A stretch of DNA of 64,000 nt, taken from assembly GCF_002067035.1 (NCBI RefSeq), contig NZ_MVQB01000016.1, forward strand, positions 1-64,000. The letters are read 5' to 3'. The notes beneath the pieces are model-generated. The model was not told the DNA's origin. It did no database searches and worked only from the letters and a program-made list of their open reading frames with translations. The first letter of the stretch is position 1; the number at the start of each line of letters is the position of its first letter. Made by a program: the position numbers and the translations under genes. This DNA is from Methanoregula sp. PtaB.Bin085. Its GTDB lineage: Archaea; Halobacteriota; Methanomicrobia; Methanomicrobiales; Methanospirillaceae. Shown here one piece after another: positions 41,205 through 50,477 of this stretch.

Positions 41205-42413
41205 ATGAGCCGTTTCCTGCAGGTTGTGCCGGTAGCGGAGGCGGTGAATGCAGCAAAAAGGATCGCCCCCGGCAGAAATGTTGAAACAGTTCCGGTTGAA
41301 CTGTCGGCAGGGAGGATCCTCGCCAGGTCAGTTCCGGCAGATACCGATATCCCCGGTTTCGACCGGTCGGTTGTTGACGGGTACGCGGTCCGATCGGCGG
41401 ATACCGCCGGTGCAGGACCTTCATCGCCTGCCCTGCTCCGGTGTCTCGGACGGATCGCCATGGGAGCCCCCGACCCGGCCATTGTCCTGCATGAGGGGGA
41501 ATGCACCTACATACCCACCGGCGGTGTACTCCCGCAGGGTGCGGATGCGGCCGTCATGGTGGAATACACCGAAGAGGCCGGCGATACGATCCTCGTGAAA
41601 AAACCCGCATCCCATGGCGAGAACGTGCTTCTGCATAACGAGGACTTCTCAAAGGGAGAGACGGTGTTTGTACCCGGCCGGCGTCTGACACCTCAGGATG
41701 CCGGGGTGCTTGCGGCATGCGGTTGCGCTGAGGTGCCCGTTGCGAAAAAACCCGTGATCGGAATCATCTCCACCGGCAACGAACTGGTGCCGGCCGGTAC
41801 CCGGCCCGGGCCGGGGCAGGTCCGGGATGCCAATGCCCCGATGCTTGCCGCATGGCTTGCGGAATACGGGTGCATTCCCCGGCTGTACGGGATCGTGAGG
41901 GACGAACGTGCGGCGTTCGAAGCCGTGATCGCCCGGGCGCTTCCCGAATGCGATGTTGTCATCCTCTCGGGAGGCAGTTCCAAGGATGACCGCGACATGA
42001 CTGCCGGTGTTATCGCGGCACGGGGTGAAGTGATCATCCACGGCATAGCGCTTGCACCCGGCAAGCCTACGATCATCGGCCGGATCGGGTCCACACCGGT
42101 CTTCGGTCTCCCCGGCCACCCGGCCTCGGCATTTGTGGTCCTGATAGCGATCGTCCGTCCCTTTCTCGATGCCATGCTTGGCTTGAACAACACCCGGCTC
42201 CGGACCGTGAAGGCGACGCTGTCACAGAACGTCCCTTCGCAGCGGGGCCGGGAGGAATATATCCGGGTCCGGGTGGAGAACAGGATCGCAACCCCGCTCT
42301 TTGGCAAGTCGGGGCTTTTGAATACTCTCGTAAAAAGCGACGGGCTCATCTGCGTCCCTGCCGGCACGGAGGGGCTGGAGCAGGGAAGCGAGGTCGAGGT
42401 CATCCTCTGGTAA
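41205..42413 (+). CDS. moeA: Molybdopterin molybdenumtransferase
   Basis: 402 residues: the N-terminal MoeA domain (FDRSVVDGYAV, IPTGGVLPQGADAAVMVE) and a mogA-like domain with GIISTGNELVPAGT, GQVRDANAPML, VVILSGGSSKDDRD and FGLPGHPAS. It inserts molybdate (or tungstate) into adenylylated molybdopterin. Consistent with the Mo/W enzymes fdhA and AOR in this window. The start MSRFLQVVPVAEA is chosen as the family N-terminus; upstream residues are not typical. Confidence 0.93.
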   Translation: MSRFLQVVPVAEAVNAAKRIAPGRNVETVPVELSAGRILARSVPADTDIPGFDRSVVDGYAVRSADTAGAGPSSPALLRCLGRIAMGAPDPAIVLHEGECTYIPTGGVLPQGADAAVMVEYTEEAGDTILVKKPASHGENVLLHNEDFSKGETVFVPGRRLTPQDAGVLAACGCAEVPVAKKPVIGIISTGNELVPAGTRPGPGQVRDANAPMLAAWLAEYGCIPRLYGIVRDERAAFEAVIARALPECDVVILSGGSSKDDRDMTAGVIAARGEVIIHGIALAPGKPTIIGRIGSTPVFGLPGHPASAFVVLIAIVRPFLDAMLGLNNTRLRTVKATLSQNVPSQRGREEYIRVRVENRIATPLFGKSGLLNTLVKSDGLICVPAGTEGLEQGSEVEVILW

Positions 42414-42415
42414 TC

Positions 42416-44464
42416 TCAGGGTGACAGGCCCGGGGCACGGGCTGTAACCGGGTCGATGAGGATCTCAACCGTGCCCATCGGGGAGTTCACCGAACGCGTA
42501 CCAATGGCAGTGCCGTTGCGGTATACCGTCGCGGTGAGCACTGCCCCGGTATTGTCTTTTTTCTGGACCGAGACGAGTACAGGATGGTCAGGCCAGAAGA
42601 TCGGGTGGATCGTATCACCCGACCCGGAGACCTGCCTCATCATGCCGGTGTTCCCGACGTTCCCGTAATACTCCGAAGTGGAGGTAAGCCGGACCCAGAC
42701 ACCCTCCTGCGGTACAATGACCGGAGACCGGCTGGAAACGGGAAGAACGGTCATGGTTGTCTGAGGGAGAATTGTCGCCGGTGTCCCTGGTACCGGAGAA
42801 AGCGTGGTTACCGGCACCGTTCCCGGGGCATCTGCAGGTCCCTGTCCCTGCCGGGGCAACAGGAACGCACCTGCAGCAACCAGCGCGACGACCATGAGCA
42901 GGACACCGGCATACGCGAGCGTCGTTTTGATGGATCGGATCTCGCGGGCAGGCGGGACCGGGTGCCGGACGGGAACGTTCACGGCAGCTTCCGGTTCTGT
43001 TGTCTGCACCTCTTCCGTTCTGGGAGCGACCGGAGGTTCTGCGGGTGTCGAACGCACCGGGGATGCTTCCGGCACTGCCGGTTCTCTTCCCGCTGCATTC
43101 AGGTGGTCGTCGGAAGGTTCGGCAGTTCCCGGAATTGGCTCCGCAGTCACCGCGGCGGATTCCGTTCCCGGGGCAAACAGTTCCGACCACCGGTGAACCG
43201 GTTCCTGCTCCGGCCTGATGTCCTCTGCAACCGGTTCCGTCCCGGTATCAGCCGCCACCGGTTCGCGTATCCGTTGGGCGGATACCTCCTCTCCCTCCCC
43301 TCCTTCTCCTGTCACCGGTTCAGGTACCTGTGAAATGGATACATCTTGTCTGGCACTCTCATCTTCTGTTTTTCGCTCAGGCATCTGTGAAACGGATACC
43401 TCCTCTCCGCCCCTCTCTTCTTCCGTATCCGGCTCAGGGATATTGGATGCGATCTCCTCTCTCTTTGTTACCGGTTCCCTGGGCCCGGTATACAGGGCTT
43501 TGAGGATCTCAGGCAGTTCCTTCTCTTCATTGGGATATGGTTCGGGAACCGGCTCAGGAGCACCGGTATCCAGTCCGGTCGAACCGGAATCCGGTTCCGG
43601 GGCGATCTCTTCAGCAGCGGCGGGAACAGGTGCCCGCTCTTCGGTAACGGTTACCGGCCGGACCGATGCAGGGATTGTACGGAACAGGGCTTCCTGGTCA
43701 ATGACCCCTGCCGGGGCAGGTTCCGGCGTTTCCGGCGGGATCTGTTCGGGTTTTACCTTCTCCGGCAATAACTCTTCAATAATCTGGGGGATGATTACCT
43801 TTGTGTGAGGGGGAGGTGGGGGCAGCGGCCTGCCCCGTACCGGAGAAAAGTACGTTGCCGGAACTTCCGGGATTTCGCCGTGTGCGGAGTCTGTGATATT
43901 CTGCTGCTTATCAGCCTCAGCCGGGTGCGGAATTTCCCCGCTCCCCGGGATATCTTCAGGAATAACCATGACGGGAACTGGTTGCGTGTGATCCGCAATA
44001 TTCGAGAGCGGTCGTACCATGTCGGGAGCAACACCGTGCCTTGCCATGGGGCGCAGTCCGGCCTCCTGCGGCACCTGCGGTACAACAGGCTTTTCCGGTT
44101 CCCGTTCCTTCTCCTGCACATGGATACTGAGACGGATCAGTCCCCGCACCCAGTCATCGCGTTCAGGTTTCCGGTTCTCGTTCGGCATCTGGGAAAAGAG
44201 GAGGTTGAGTGGCGGGACTCTCTCCCCTTCCCGTTTTTCACGGAAGACAATCGTGATGACCGGTTCCTGGGCAGGGGTCTTCCCGCCCTGCACGGCAAGG
44301 ATGGCTGAGAGGGGGATAATGCGGGGTTCCAGCCGGGCCATCCGGTTGTCGATGAGGAACAGCCGTTCACTGGTCAGCATGACGTCATAGGAGACACCTT
44401 CGGCCACGACACGGTTTGTCGTCAGGACAATGGTTTCGCCGCTGTTCAGGTACGGACTTCCCAT
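42416..44464 (-). CDS. PH-like domain/proline-rich linker/TM protein, long paralogue
   Basis: 682 residues. The N-terminal domain (1-115) shares with the 344-aa neighbour the pattern MGSPYLxSxExIVLxTN, LTxERLxLID and LxPxxIP, which resembles bacterial PH domains. A long Pro/Glu-rich linker (about 120-520) follows, then one membrane helix (YAGVLLMVVALVAAGAFLLP, about 545-565) and a C-terminal domain with EGVWVRLTSTSEYYGNVGNTGMMRQV. It begins immediately downstream of moeA on the other strand. Function unknown; a membrane-anchored cytoplasmic PH-like domain is inferred. Confidence 0.7.
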   Translation of the reverse strand: MGSPYLNSGETIVLTTNRVVAEGVSYDVMLTSERLFLIDNRMARLEPRIIPLSAILAVQGGKTPAQEPVITIVFREKREGERVPPLNLLFSQMPNENRKPERDDWVRGLIRLSIHVQEKEREPEKPVVPQVPQEAGLRPMARHGVAPDMVRPLSNIADHTQPVPVMVIPEDIPGSGEIPHPAEADKQQNITDSAHGEIPEVPATYFSPVRGRPLPPPPPHTKVIIPQIIEELLPEKVKPEQIPPETPEPAPAGVIDQEALFRTIPASVRPVTVTEERAPVPAAAEEIAPEPDSGSTGLDTGAPEPVPEPYPNEEKELPEILKALYTGPREPVTKREEIASNIPEPDTEEERGGEEVSVSQMPERKTEDESARQDVSISQVPEPVTGEGGEGEEVSAQRIREPVAADTGTEPVAEDIRPEQEPVHRWSELFAPGTESAAVTAEPIPGTAEPSDDHLNAAGREPAVPEASPVRSTPAEPPVAPRTEEVQTTEPEAAVNVPVRHPVPPAREIRSIKTTLAYAGVLLMVVALVAAGAFLLPRQGQGPADAPGTVPVTTLSPVPGTPATILPQTTMTVLPVSSRSPVIVPQEGVWVRLTSTSEYYGNVGNTGMMRQVSGSGDTIHPIFWPDHPVLVSVQKKDNTGAVLTATVYRNGTAIGTRSVNSPMGTVEILIDPVTARAPGLSP

Positions 44465-44531
44465 CTTCTCCCCTGTTCTTTAGCTGTTTCGTTGTCTGAC
44501 GTGATATGCTTTTTAGGTACATCAGGAGCGT

Positions 44532-44921
44532 TCATGGCGTCGTATCGCGGCAGGCCGGGCAGTTCAGCCCATAGTCGTGCCAGATCGCAGCCCACGGTGC
44601 AAACCCGACACAGACTGCAGGCTTGGTATCATGGATCCTGCAGTACACTTTCCCGTCATCGCGCCGCTCGAAGAACGGGCACGAGGAGCGTTTTTTCCCG
44701 TCCGGGTCAACCCAGTAGAAAATGCGGTCAATGCGGGGAAGATCGCTTGTTGTAAGCCCGGCAGCGATCCTGTATCCGCCATCCGTAAAACGGACAAGGA
44801 CGTGGGAAAGGATATCCAGCCGGTTATCTGCAATCCATGGTTCAAGGTCTTCAGGAATTCCTTTCTGGTCCCAACCCCATTTCTCGCAGCATTTCCCGCA
44901 CTGCCGGCAGTCCTGGGTCAC
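44532..44921 (-). CDS. YkgJ-type cysteine cluster protein
   Basis: 129 residues with GTG start. The family pattern CRQCGKCCEKWGWDQKGIP is at the N-terminus; YCRIHDTKPAVCVGF and NCPAC follow. YkgJ proteins bind an Fe-S cluster or zinc through these cysteines; roles vary. AGGA lies seven bases upstream. It sits between the two PH-like/TM paralogues, reading the same way. Confidence 0.82.
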   Translation of the reverse strand: MTQDCRQCGKCCEKWGWDQKGIPEDLEPWIADNRLDILSHVLVRFTDGGYRIAAGLTTSDLPRIDRIFYWVDPDGKKRSSCPFFERRDDGKVYCRIHDTKPAVCVGFAPWAAIWHDYGLNCPACRDTTP

Positions 44922-44963
44922 AGGTCAGTCCTCTTCGTTCTGGTTATGAAAAAAGGATCTCAC

Positions 44964-45998
44964 TCATAGGGTCCGCAGGTCAACGTTGAAATCCACGATC
45001 CCTTTCGGGGCGCTGGTCGACGCGCTTTTCACCAGTTTCCCGTCTGAAAACATATCGACCGTCAGTTTGCCCCCCCCTGCATCCTGTTTCTGTATCGTTG
45101 CCCTTACCATCATATCCCTGACCGAGAGCTGGTAGAGATGAGTGCCGGAATCGGCGATGTCACGGAACCTCCCCGCAGCCCCGGCAGTGCCGTTGTATTT
45201 CCCGTCGTAGGTAACCCGGAGATAGACACCGGTATCCGGGGGAGTGAGCACGGCAGGGGAGACAGGGGCGCTGGACACGGCAGGTGTCAATGTCGTGACA
45301 GGTATTTCTGTCGTGGGAACCGGTGTCGGTGCAATAGTCTGGGCTTCTGTCGGCGCAGGTGTTGCAGGCTGCAGCGGGGAACCCCCGTTTCCGAAGAGTG
45401 ACGGGACAAGGACGTACACAACGGCAGCAAGCGCGATAATGACGATAATTGCCACGACCGCTGTAATCGCCATACGGTTCTTTGGTTTTTCCGGCTCGTG
45501 CGGTCTTCGCGGCATCAGCGGCGGGTTGCGGAACTTCGATTCCGTCTCATCAGATCCCGGGGCAGCTGCTGAGGTTTTCCCGTCCCCGGTTTCAGGCAGC
45601 GGACCGGGAACCCATGGCGGGAGGATCTCTACAGGCTTTGAACCGCCGGCCCGTATCGTGACGATGCTCAGTTCGCGGATCCGGTTCGCCCATTCATCCC
45701 GTTCTGCAAAGCGCTTCATCCTTGGCTGCTGGGGGAAGGTGATGCCGATGGATACCGTGACGCCGGGTGCGGTCACGAGCGAGAGGGAGACTACCGGATC
45801 CCCGGCGGAATCCTCGCTGATGGTAACCGTCTCGATCGCGTGGAACGGGATGTCCTGGGGGCGGAGCTCCGCATGCCTCGTGTCGATGAGCATCAGGCGC
45901 TCGTTGGTCAGGATCGCCTCGGCCGGCACGGAATTGACAACCACGTTATTCGTTGAGAGGACGATCGATTCGTTACTGCTCAGGTAGGGACTGCCCAT
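44964..45998 (-). CDS. PH-like domain/TM protein, short paralogue
   Basis: 344 residues. The PH-like domain (1-110: MGSPYLSSNESIVLSTNNVV, LTNERLMLIDTRHAELRPQDIPFHAIETV) is followed by a Pro-rich segment, one membrane helix (MAITAVVAIIVIIALAAVVYVLV, about 175-197), a Pro/Thr-rich linker and a C-terminal domain (GVYLRVTYDGKYNGTAGAAGRFRDIADSG). It is homologous to the 682-aa protein at both ends but with a shorter linker. The two flank a YkgJ gene. Function unknown. Confidence 0.7.
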   Translation of the reverse strand: MGSPYLSSNESIVLSTNNVVVNSVPAEAILTNERLMLIDTRHAELRPQDIPFHAIETVTISEDSAGDPVVSLSLVTAPGVTVSIGITFPQQPRMKRFAERDEWANRIRELSIVTIRAGGSKPVEILPPWVPGPLPETGDGKTSAAAPGSDETESKFRNPPLMPRRPHEPEKPKNRMAITAVVAIIVIIALAAVVYVLVPSLFGNGGSPLQPATPAPTEAQTIAPTPVPTTEIPVTTLTPAVSSAPVSPAVLTPPDTGVYLRVTYDGKYNGTAGAAGRFRDIADSGTHLYQLSVRDMMVRATIQKQDAGGGKLTVDMFSDGKLVKSASTSAPKGIVDFNVDLRTL

Positions 45999-46233
45999 GG
46001 TACCATCTCTTTATTTTTCTGTTGCGTTCTTTATGGCAATATCCCTTATGGGTGGCTGTGCCGGTATCATTGGCTTGTACCGAAGCATTCAGATAACGCG
46101 GTGCGGGACTTTTCGAAGAACAGCCGGTCATCTCCCGTATCGTGCGCCCTTCGGGATTCACCCCGTGGGGGTCATGACGGACCTCTCGTAAGCAGAAACA
46201 TTAACAACCTTTCCGGTAAGAGATATTCGCACT
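45999..46233. other. Intergenic interval before hisD
   Basis: 235 bases between the divergent PH-like protein and hisD. A/T-rich stretches fit the two divergent promoters; nothing else is seen. Confidence 0.4.
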
Positions 46234-47478
46234 ATGTGGAAGGAAGTCGGGATCGAGGCGTGGCTGGGCGCCCGGAAGACGAGCCTTGAGGACGCACGCT
46301 CGACCGTTACTGATATCATCGCGCGGGTGCAGAACGAGGGCGATGCCGCGCTCCGCGACATGGCAAAAAAGTACTGCACTCTCGACAGCATCGCGGTTCC
46401 GGAGGAAGAACGCGAGGCGGCCTATGAAAAGGTGGATGTCGAAGTTGTCGAGAGCCTTGTCGAAGCCCATGCCCGTATCGAACGCTTCCACGAGCTCCAG
46501 AAGCCGCGTGACCTCTGGCTGCAGGAAATGGAGCCCGGTATCGTGCTGGGGATCAAGACCACTGCCCTGGCCCGCGTCGGCATTTATGTCCCCGGAGGCC
46601 GTGCTGCCTACCCGTCGTCTGCCCTCATGTGTGCCGTGCCCGCAAAGGTTGCCGGGGTGAAGGAGATCTGCGCCTGCTCACCGCCGCCCATCAAACCGCT
46701 CACCCTCGTTGCACTCGATATCGCGGGCGTCACCGAGATCTACAATGCCGGTGGAGCCCAGGCAGTTGCAGCAATGGCGCTCGGGACCGAATCTATCCGC
46801 CCGGTCCAGAAGATCGTCGGTCCCGGGAACGTGTACGTAACCCTTGCCAAGATGATGCTCCGTGAGAAGGCGGAGATCGACTTCCCTGCGGGCCCCAGCG
46901 AAATAGGGATCATTGCCGACAGCACGGCCGATCCCCGCATCGTTGCCGCCGACATCCTTGCCCAGGCCGAGCACGATCCCAATGCGGCCTGTATCCTTAT
47001 CACCACCGACAAAAAACTCCCCGCAAAGGTCGGGAAGGAGATTGAGCGCGAACTTGATTCAGCTCCCCGGAAGGAGATCATCAGCGAGGCGCTGAAGAAC
47101 TCCGGCTACGCGGTCGTTGCCGATATGGATGAGGCGATAGCCGCATCCGATGTCGTTGCACCCGAGCACCTCTCGATCCAGGTTGCCGATCCGCTTGCGG
47201 TTGTCACAAAGGTGAAGAACGCCGGGGCTATCTTTGTCGGCAGGTATTCTGCGGTTGCCTGCGGGGACTATGCTGTCGGGACCAATCACTGCCTCCCGAC
47301 GGCAGGATACTCGAAGATGTACTCCGGTCTCGATGTGCAGCACTTCTGCAAGACCGCATCGGTCGAGATCATCGACCGTGGCGGCCTCGAGACCATCGGC
47401 GATGTTGTCGAGACCATTGCAACAGCAGAAGGGCTGCACGCCCACGCCCGCTCGGTTCGGGTCAGAAGGGAACTCTGA
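46234..47478 (+). CDS. hisD: Histidinol dehydrogenase
   Basis: 414 residues. Family signatures: GIYVPGGRAAYPSSALMCAVPAKVAGV, VQKIVGPGNVYVTLAKMML, DFPAGPSEIGIIADSTADPR, ILAQAEHDPNAACILIT, TNHCLPTAGYSKMYSGLDVQHFCKTAS. It catalyses the last two steps of histidine synthesis, using NAD and zinc. hisC, an earlier step, lies 11 kb downstream. The single-gene setting is common in archaea, where his genes are scattered. Confidence 0.96.
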   Translation: MWKEVGIEAWLGARKTSLEDARSTVTDIIARVQNEGDAALRDMAKKYCTLDSIAVPEEEREAAYEKVDVEVVESLVEAHARIERFHELQKPRDLWLQEMEPGIVLGIKTTALARVGIYVPGGRAAYPSSALMCAVPAKVAGVKEICACSPPPIKPLTLVALDIAGVTEIYNAGGAQAVAAMALGTESIRPVQKIVGPGNVYVTLAKMMLREKAEIDFPAGPSEIGIIADSTADPRIVAADILAQAEHDPNAACILITTDKKLPAKVGKEIERELDSAPRKEIISEALKNSGYAVVADMDEAIAASDVVAPEHLSIQVADPLAVVTKVKNAGAIFVGRYSAVACGDYAVGTNHCLPTAGYSKMYSGLDVQHFCKTASVEIIDRGGLETIGDVVETIATAEGLHAHARSVRVRREL

Positions 47479-47487
47479 TTTTTTTCA

Positions 47488-48279
47488 TTACCACTCTTTA
47501 TCGTTAAAGACCCTTTCCAGGATCTTCGGCATGATATAATCATAGATCTTTTCGACATAGATGATGGCAAAGGTCAGTGCCAGGAAAACGATGAGGAAGA
47601 GGACCGCGAGGTTCAGGATGCCGAGCTGGACCGGCGTGCCGAGAACGTTCTGGACCGTCCAGGGAACGAGGAAGAAGACGATCAGGGCGAGGATCATCGA
47701 TGCGATTGCAGGGACGATAAGGATCTTCTTAAGGTCCCGTTTCCAGTGGGATTTCTCGCGAATCTTCGGACCGCCGATGATAGTACCCCGTATCTCAAGA
47801 GCATTCCCGTCCTTTCCGGAATGAAAGACCTGAATCCTGATACCGTCCATGGGATTGATGAACGAAAAGCCGACATCGATGTATTTCGAATACCGGGGCG
47901 TTACGAGAAAGTTGTTTGCAGAACCCCGGGTTGCAAGCACCTTGGTCTGGTAGATCTTCGTATCGTCCCGCGCATGGATCCTGATAGGGTCGTCGGGGGA
48001 GATATTGCTGTTCTCGATGACCGTATAGCCGGTGTTCTGGATCCTGATAACCGATGATGTCAGGACCTGGACGTCTTCGGATTCACGCTCGGTCCCGAAC
48101 TGGATCCTCAGGGAAGGCGACGGTGAGAGATCCTTTGAGACTTTTTCCGTGATCAGGTTTGTGCTTTCGATCTCATACTCGATCCTCCTCTCCGTGTTCT
48201 CGGAGATAAAAAAGTGGTCGATGATAATGGAGACGACACCCCCAAGGAAAGCACCGATCCCCAGTTCGATCCAGTCCAT
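47488..48279 (-). CDS. Membrane-anchored protein with outer-loop-sized middle domain
   Basis: 263 residues. Hydrophobic N-terminal helix (IELGIGAFLGGVVSIIIDHFF), a long polar middle region (about 35-185) and a C-terminal hydrophobic hairpin (ILIVPAIASMILALIVFFLVPW; ILNLAVLFLIVFLALTFAIIYV). No known domain is recognised. A TATA-like element about 30 bases before the chosen ATG (cataatttgata on the minus strand) fits a leaderless start. It converges with hisD. Confidence 0.65.
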   Translation of the reverse strand: MDWIELGIGAFLGGVVSIIIDHFFISENTERRIEYEIESTNLITEKVSKDLSPSPSLRIQFGTERESEDVQVLTSSVIRIQNTGYTVIENSNISPDDPIRIHARDDTKIYQTKVLATRGSANNFLVTPRYSKYIDVGFSFINPMDGIRIQVFHSGKDGNALEIRGTIIGGPKIREKSHWKRDLKKILIVPAIASMILALIVFFLVPWTVQNVLGTPVQLGILNLAVLFLIVFLALTFAIIYVEKIYDYIMPKILERVFNDKEW

Positions 48280-48360
48280 ATATATAAAAATAATGTCTTG
48301 TCTTATCAAATTATGCAAATTATTCTGATTTGAGGAAAAAAGGGTCTGTTGTAATAAATA

Positions 48361-48530
48361 GATCCACGCTCTTGGGGGCTCCTCTTACGCTCTGCCCCCG
48401 CCGCTGTGGCAACCCCCGCATTGTGATAGTCACTCAGAAGGTTTTCATGAATTTCTGAGGAACAGTCATTACTCACTATCGCAATGCGCCCCGTTCCCCT
48501 GCGGGGGACTGGTGGCGCAAGAGGGGGCAC
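48361..48530. repeat. Palindromic interspersed element, copy B
   Basis: About 170 bases of imperfect dyad symmetry: outer arms resembling GCTCCTCTTACGC vs. its complement, and inner arms CATTGTGATAGT / ACTATCGCAATG. It aligns with copy C (53940-54115) in inverted orientation, with blocks such as GATCCACGCTCT, GCTGTGGCAACCCCC and CTCAGAAGGTTTTC in common. No coding capacity. It could be a MITE or another mobile palindrome. Confidence 0.75.
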
Positions 48531-48601
48531 CATCTCCCAAAACGGGATTTATGTTAATCATGAAAAACAGTTCTCCCTCCCGGCTCTATCGGACGGGGCT
48601 C

Positions 48602-49129
48602 CTACCGGCGCCGGTGTGCCGCTGCAACGAACAAGATAATTCCGGTGGCGACAGCCACGACCGGCAGCAGGGGATCGAGCGGTGCTTCGGACCGGGGGAC
48701 CTGTGAAGGGCGGAAGTTGATATCAACCGTGGCAGAGTCCTTTTCGCCGGTCTGGACCTGCTTGAACGGGGATGCCACAACGTGAATGGTGTAGTGCCCG
48801 GGTTTCAGGGTTCCGAGGATAACCGAGGTATCCCAGGAATAGGACCAGGTGCCGTTCTCCATGTTGACGGGTGCCGTAGTAAAAAGCCCGTGACCGGTGG
48901 CGATATTCAGGTTGTCGAGTGTTGCCCCGCGGGGGTCGAGACCGGGGCCGGTCACGAAAAGATAAACGGCGATGGTATTGATCCCGGTCACCGTTCCCGA
49001 CAGCGTGACGGTATCACCGATGTGGGGATTTTCCGGTGTGGCGCTGATGGTCAGCCCCTGCTGCCCCGCGACCGGTACATTGAGGGTCAGCACCGCTGAC
49101 AGAAGGAGAAGAAACCACACCCGCCGCAT
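48602..49129 (-). CDS. Surface protein with signal peptide and C-terminal anchor
   Basis: 175 residues. The signal-type N-terminus MRRVWFLLLLSAVLTLNVPVAGQ is followed by a beta-rich extracellular domain (ISATPENPHIGDTVTLSGTVTGINTIAVYLFVTGPG; WSYSWDTSVILGTLKPGHYTIHVVA) and a C-terminal hydrophobic helix ending in a basic tail (HRRR). The layout resembles archaeal surface-layer-type domains with Ig-like folds. It lies downstream of the GT2-TPR-ATPase operon. Confidence 0.75.
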   Translation of the reverse strand: MRRVWFLLLLSAVLTLNVPVAGQQGLTISATPENPHIGDTVTLSGTVTGINTIAVYLFVTGPGLDPRGATLDNLNIATGHGLFTTAPVNMENGTWSYSWDTSVILGTLKPGHYTIHVVASPFKQVQTGEKDSATVDINFRPSQVPRSEAPLDPLLPVVAVATGIILFVAAAHRRR

Positions 49130-49175
49130 ATGCGTAGGTTGTCCCCATCCTGCAAAAAAGGTTGCCGATCCCCAA

Positions 49176-50477
49176 TCAGAACCTGACAACCATCACCGCC
49201 TCCTCTTCTTTCTTCAGCTCGCCCTGGAGGTGCTCTGTATCGAAATCGTATGCCTGCGACGGGTCATACTCCTCATACAGTTCACACTTGTCGAGGATGT
49301 CGACGAATTCCTTGAGGAAGATGCGGGGGATGATATCAATCCGTCCCCCAAAACGTGAGGTGATCTTTTTGATCATTGCGCGGATGAACCGGTGCGAGAC
49401 GCGCTCGCGGTCCGGTTCGGAATAGGCCTTTGCATATACGTCGAGAACTTTAAGAGCTACCTGCTCGAGCTTTGCGGTATCGAACTTCGCAAGAACGATC
49501 TGGGGCTGGCGGGGGTTCCGGAACGTGTCGTCCTGCACGACGCTGATGCGGTCATGGAGCTGCGGGAGGGATCGGATGCCGCGGGACCCGTCGAACAGTG
49601 ACGGTGTGCCCGTGAAGAGGAAGTAGCAGCGGGGCATCTCCCCCCGGTCGAGCGCATCGATGATGGTGACCAGCGTCTGGTACCCCTTCTCCCGCTGGCT
49701 TCGCTGGAGGCCCTGCGTTGTCTCCATCTCGTCAACAGCAACCGCGAGCCCCTGGTACCCGGCCCCGTGGATGACGGTGACAAGCCCCCGGAGAAACGTG
49801 AATGCCACTGCATCGTCGATATCGCCACGGATCCCGGCCTTTGCCTTGAACTCCCGGCCGATGTTGGGTTCTGCGGCGATCCAGCCGAGAGCGGCCTGGG
49901 CCAGTGCAAAATCCCCGGCATTGTTTGCCCGGTAATAGGTCCGCAGCGCGGCAGCGAGAGCGGTGTTCACCTCGCTTATGGAGGAGAGGGAGGCCTCGAT
50001 CTCGCGCTCGGTGGCAGACTGGAGCAGCGTGTCATCGGTGCCGCTGCTGCCGACCGACATGAGGCGTTCCTCGATGGAAAAGAGCCAGGTATCGATGATG
50101 GTCTTGAGGGCACGCTCCTCCTCCTTCGTACGGAGGCTGGCAGCGATCTGCTGGTAGATTCCCCGGATCTTATGGAGCGGCGCCTGGGGCGATATCACGA
50201 CCTGTGCCGTGACAAAACCCTTGCCGCGGGCGATCTCGAGGGCGCGTGCAACGAGGAAGGTCTTGCCGCTCCCGTACTCCCCGCGGATGAACTTGGTATC
50301 CCCGCCACCCTGCGCAACATAGTCCAGCTGCTTTGCGATGACCCCTTCCTCGATATCGAGCCCGACCGCGATGCGCTCAAGGCCTCCCGCCGGGACAGTC
50401 CCACGGCGCAGGGCATTGATGATATTGATGCTTTCAAGCCGTTCACGGCTGATCGGTTCAGGTTCCGGCGTATTCAT
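49176..50477 (-). CDS. BrxD-type (DUF2791) ATPase
   Basis: 433 residues. P-loop GEYGSGKT (66-73) within FIRGEYGSGKTFLVARALEIARGKGFVTAQVVI; Walker-B/sensor-like GLAVAVDEMETTQ near 245; then FLFTGTPSLFDGSRGIRSLPQLHDRI. The fold and motifs match the ATP-binding BrxD/DUF2791 family known from BREX phage defence, but no other BREX genes (pglZ, pglX, brxC) are nearby. The start overlaps the end of the TPR/wHTH gene by 20 bases, so these are co-translated. GGTGA lies five bases upstream. Confidence 0.85.
   Translation of the reverse strand: MNTPEPEPISRERLESINIINALRRGTVPAGGLERIAVGLDIEEGVIAKQLDYVAQGGGDTKFIRGEYGSGKTFLVARALEIARGKGFVTAQVVISPQAPLHKIRGIYQQIAASLRTKEEERALKTIIDTWLFSIEERLMSVGSSGTDDTLLQSATEREIEASLSSISEVNTALAAALRTYYRANNAGDFALAQAALGWIAAEPNIGREFKAKAGIRGDIDDAVAFTFLRGLVTVIHGAGYQGLAVAVDEMETTQGLQRSQREKGYQTLVTIIDALDRGEMPRCYFLFTGTPSLFDGSRGIRSLPQLHDRISVVQDDTFRNPRQPQIVLAKFDTAKLEQVALKVLDVYAKAYSEPDRERVSHRFIRAMIKKITSRFGGRIDIIPRIFLKEFVDILDKCELYEEYDPSQAYDFDTEHLQGELKKEEEAVMVVRF

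Noticed and set aside
48361-48530. CRISPR array
   Set aside because: There is one palindromic element, with no regularly spaced repeats and spacers.
49176-50477. Part of a BREX defence island
   Set aside because: Only the BrxD-type ATPase is present; none of the core BREX genes are within the window.
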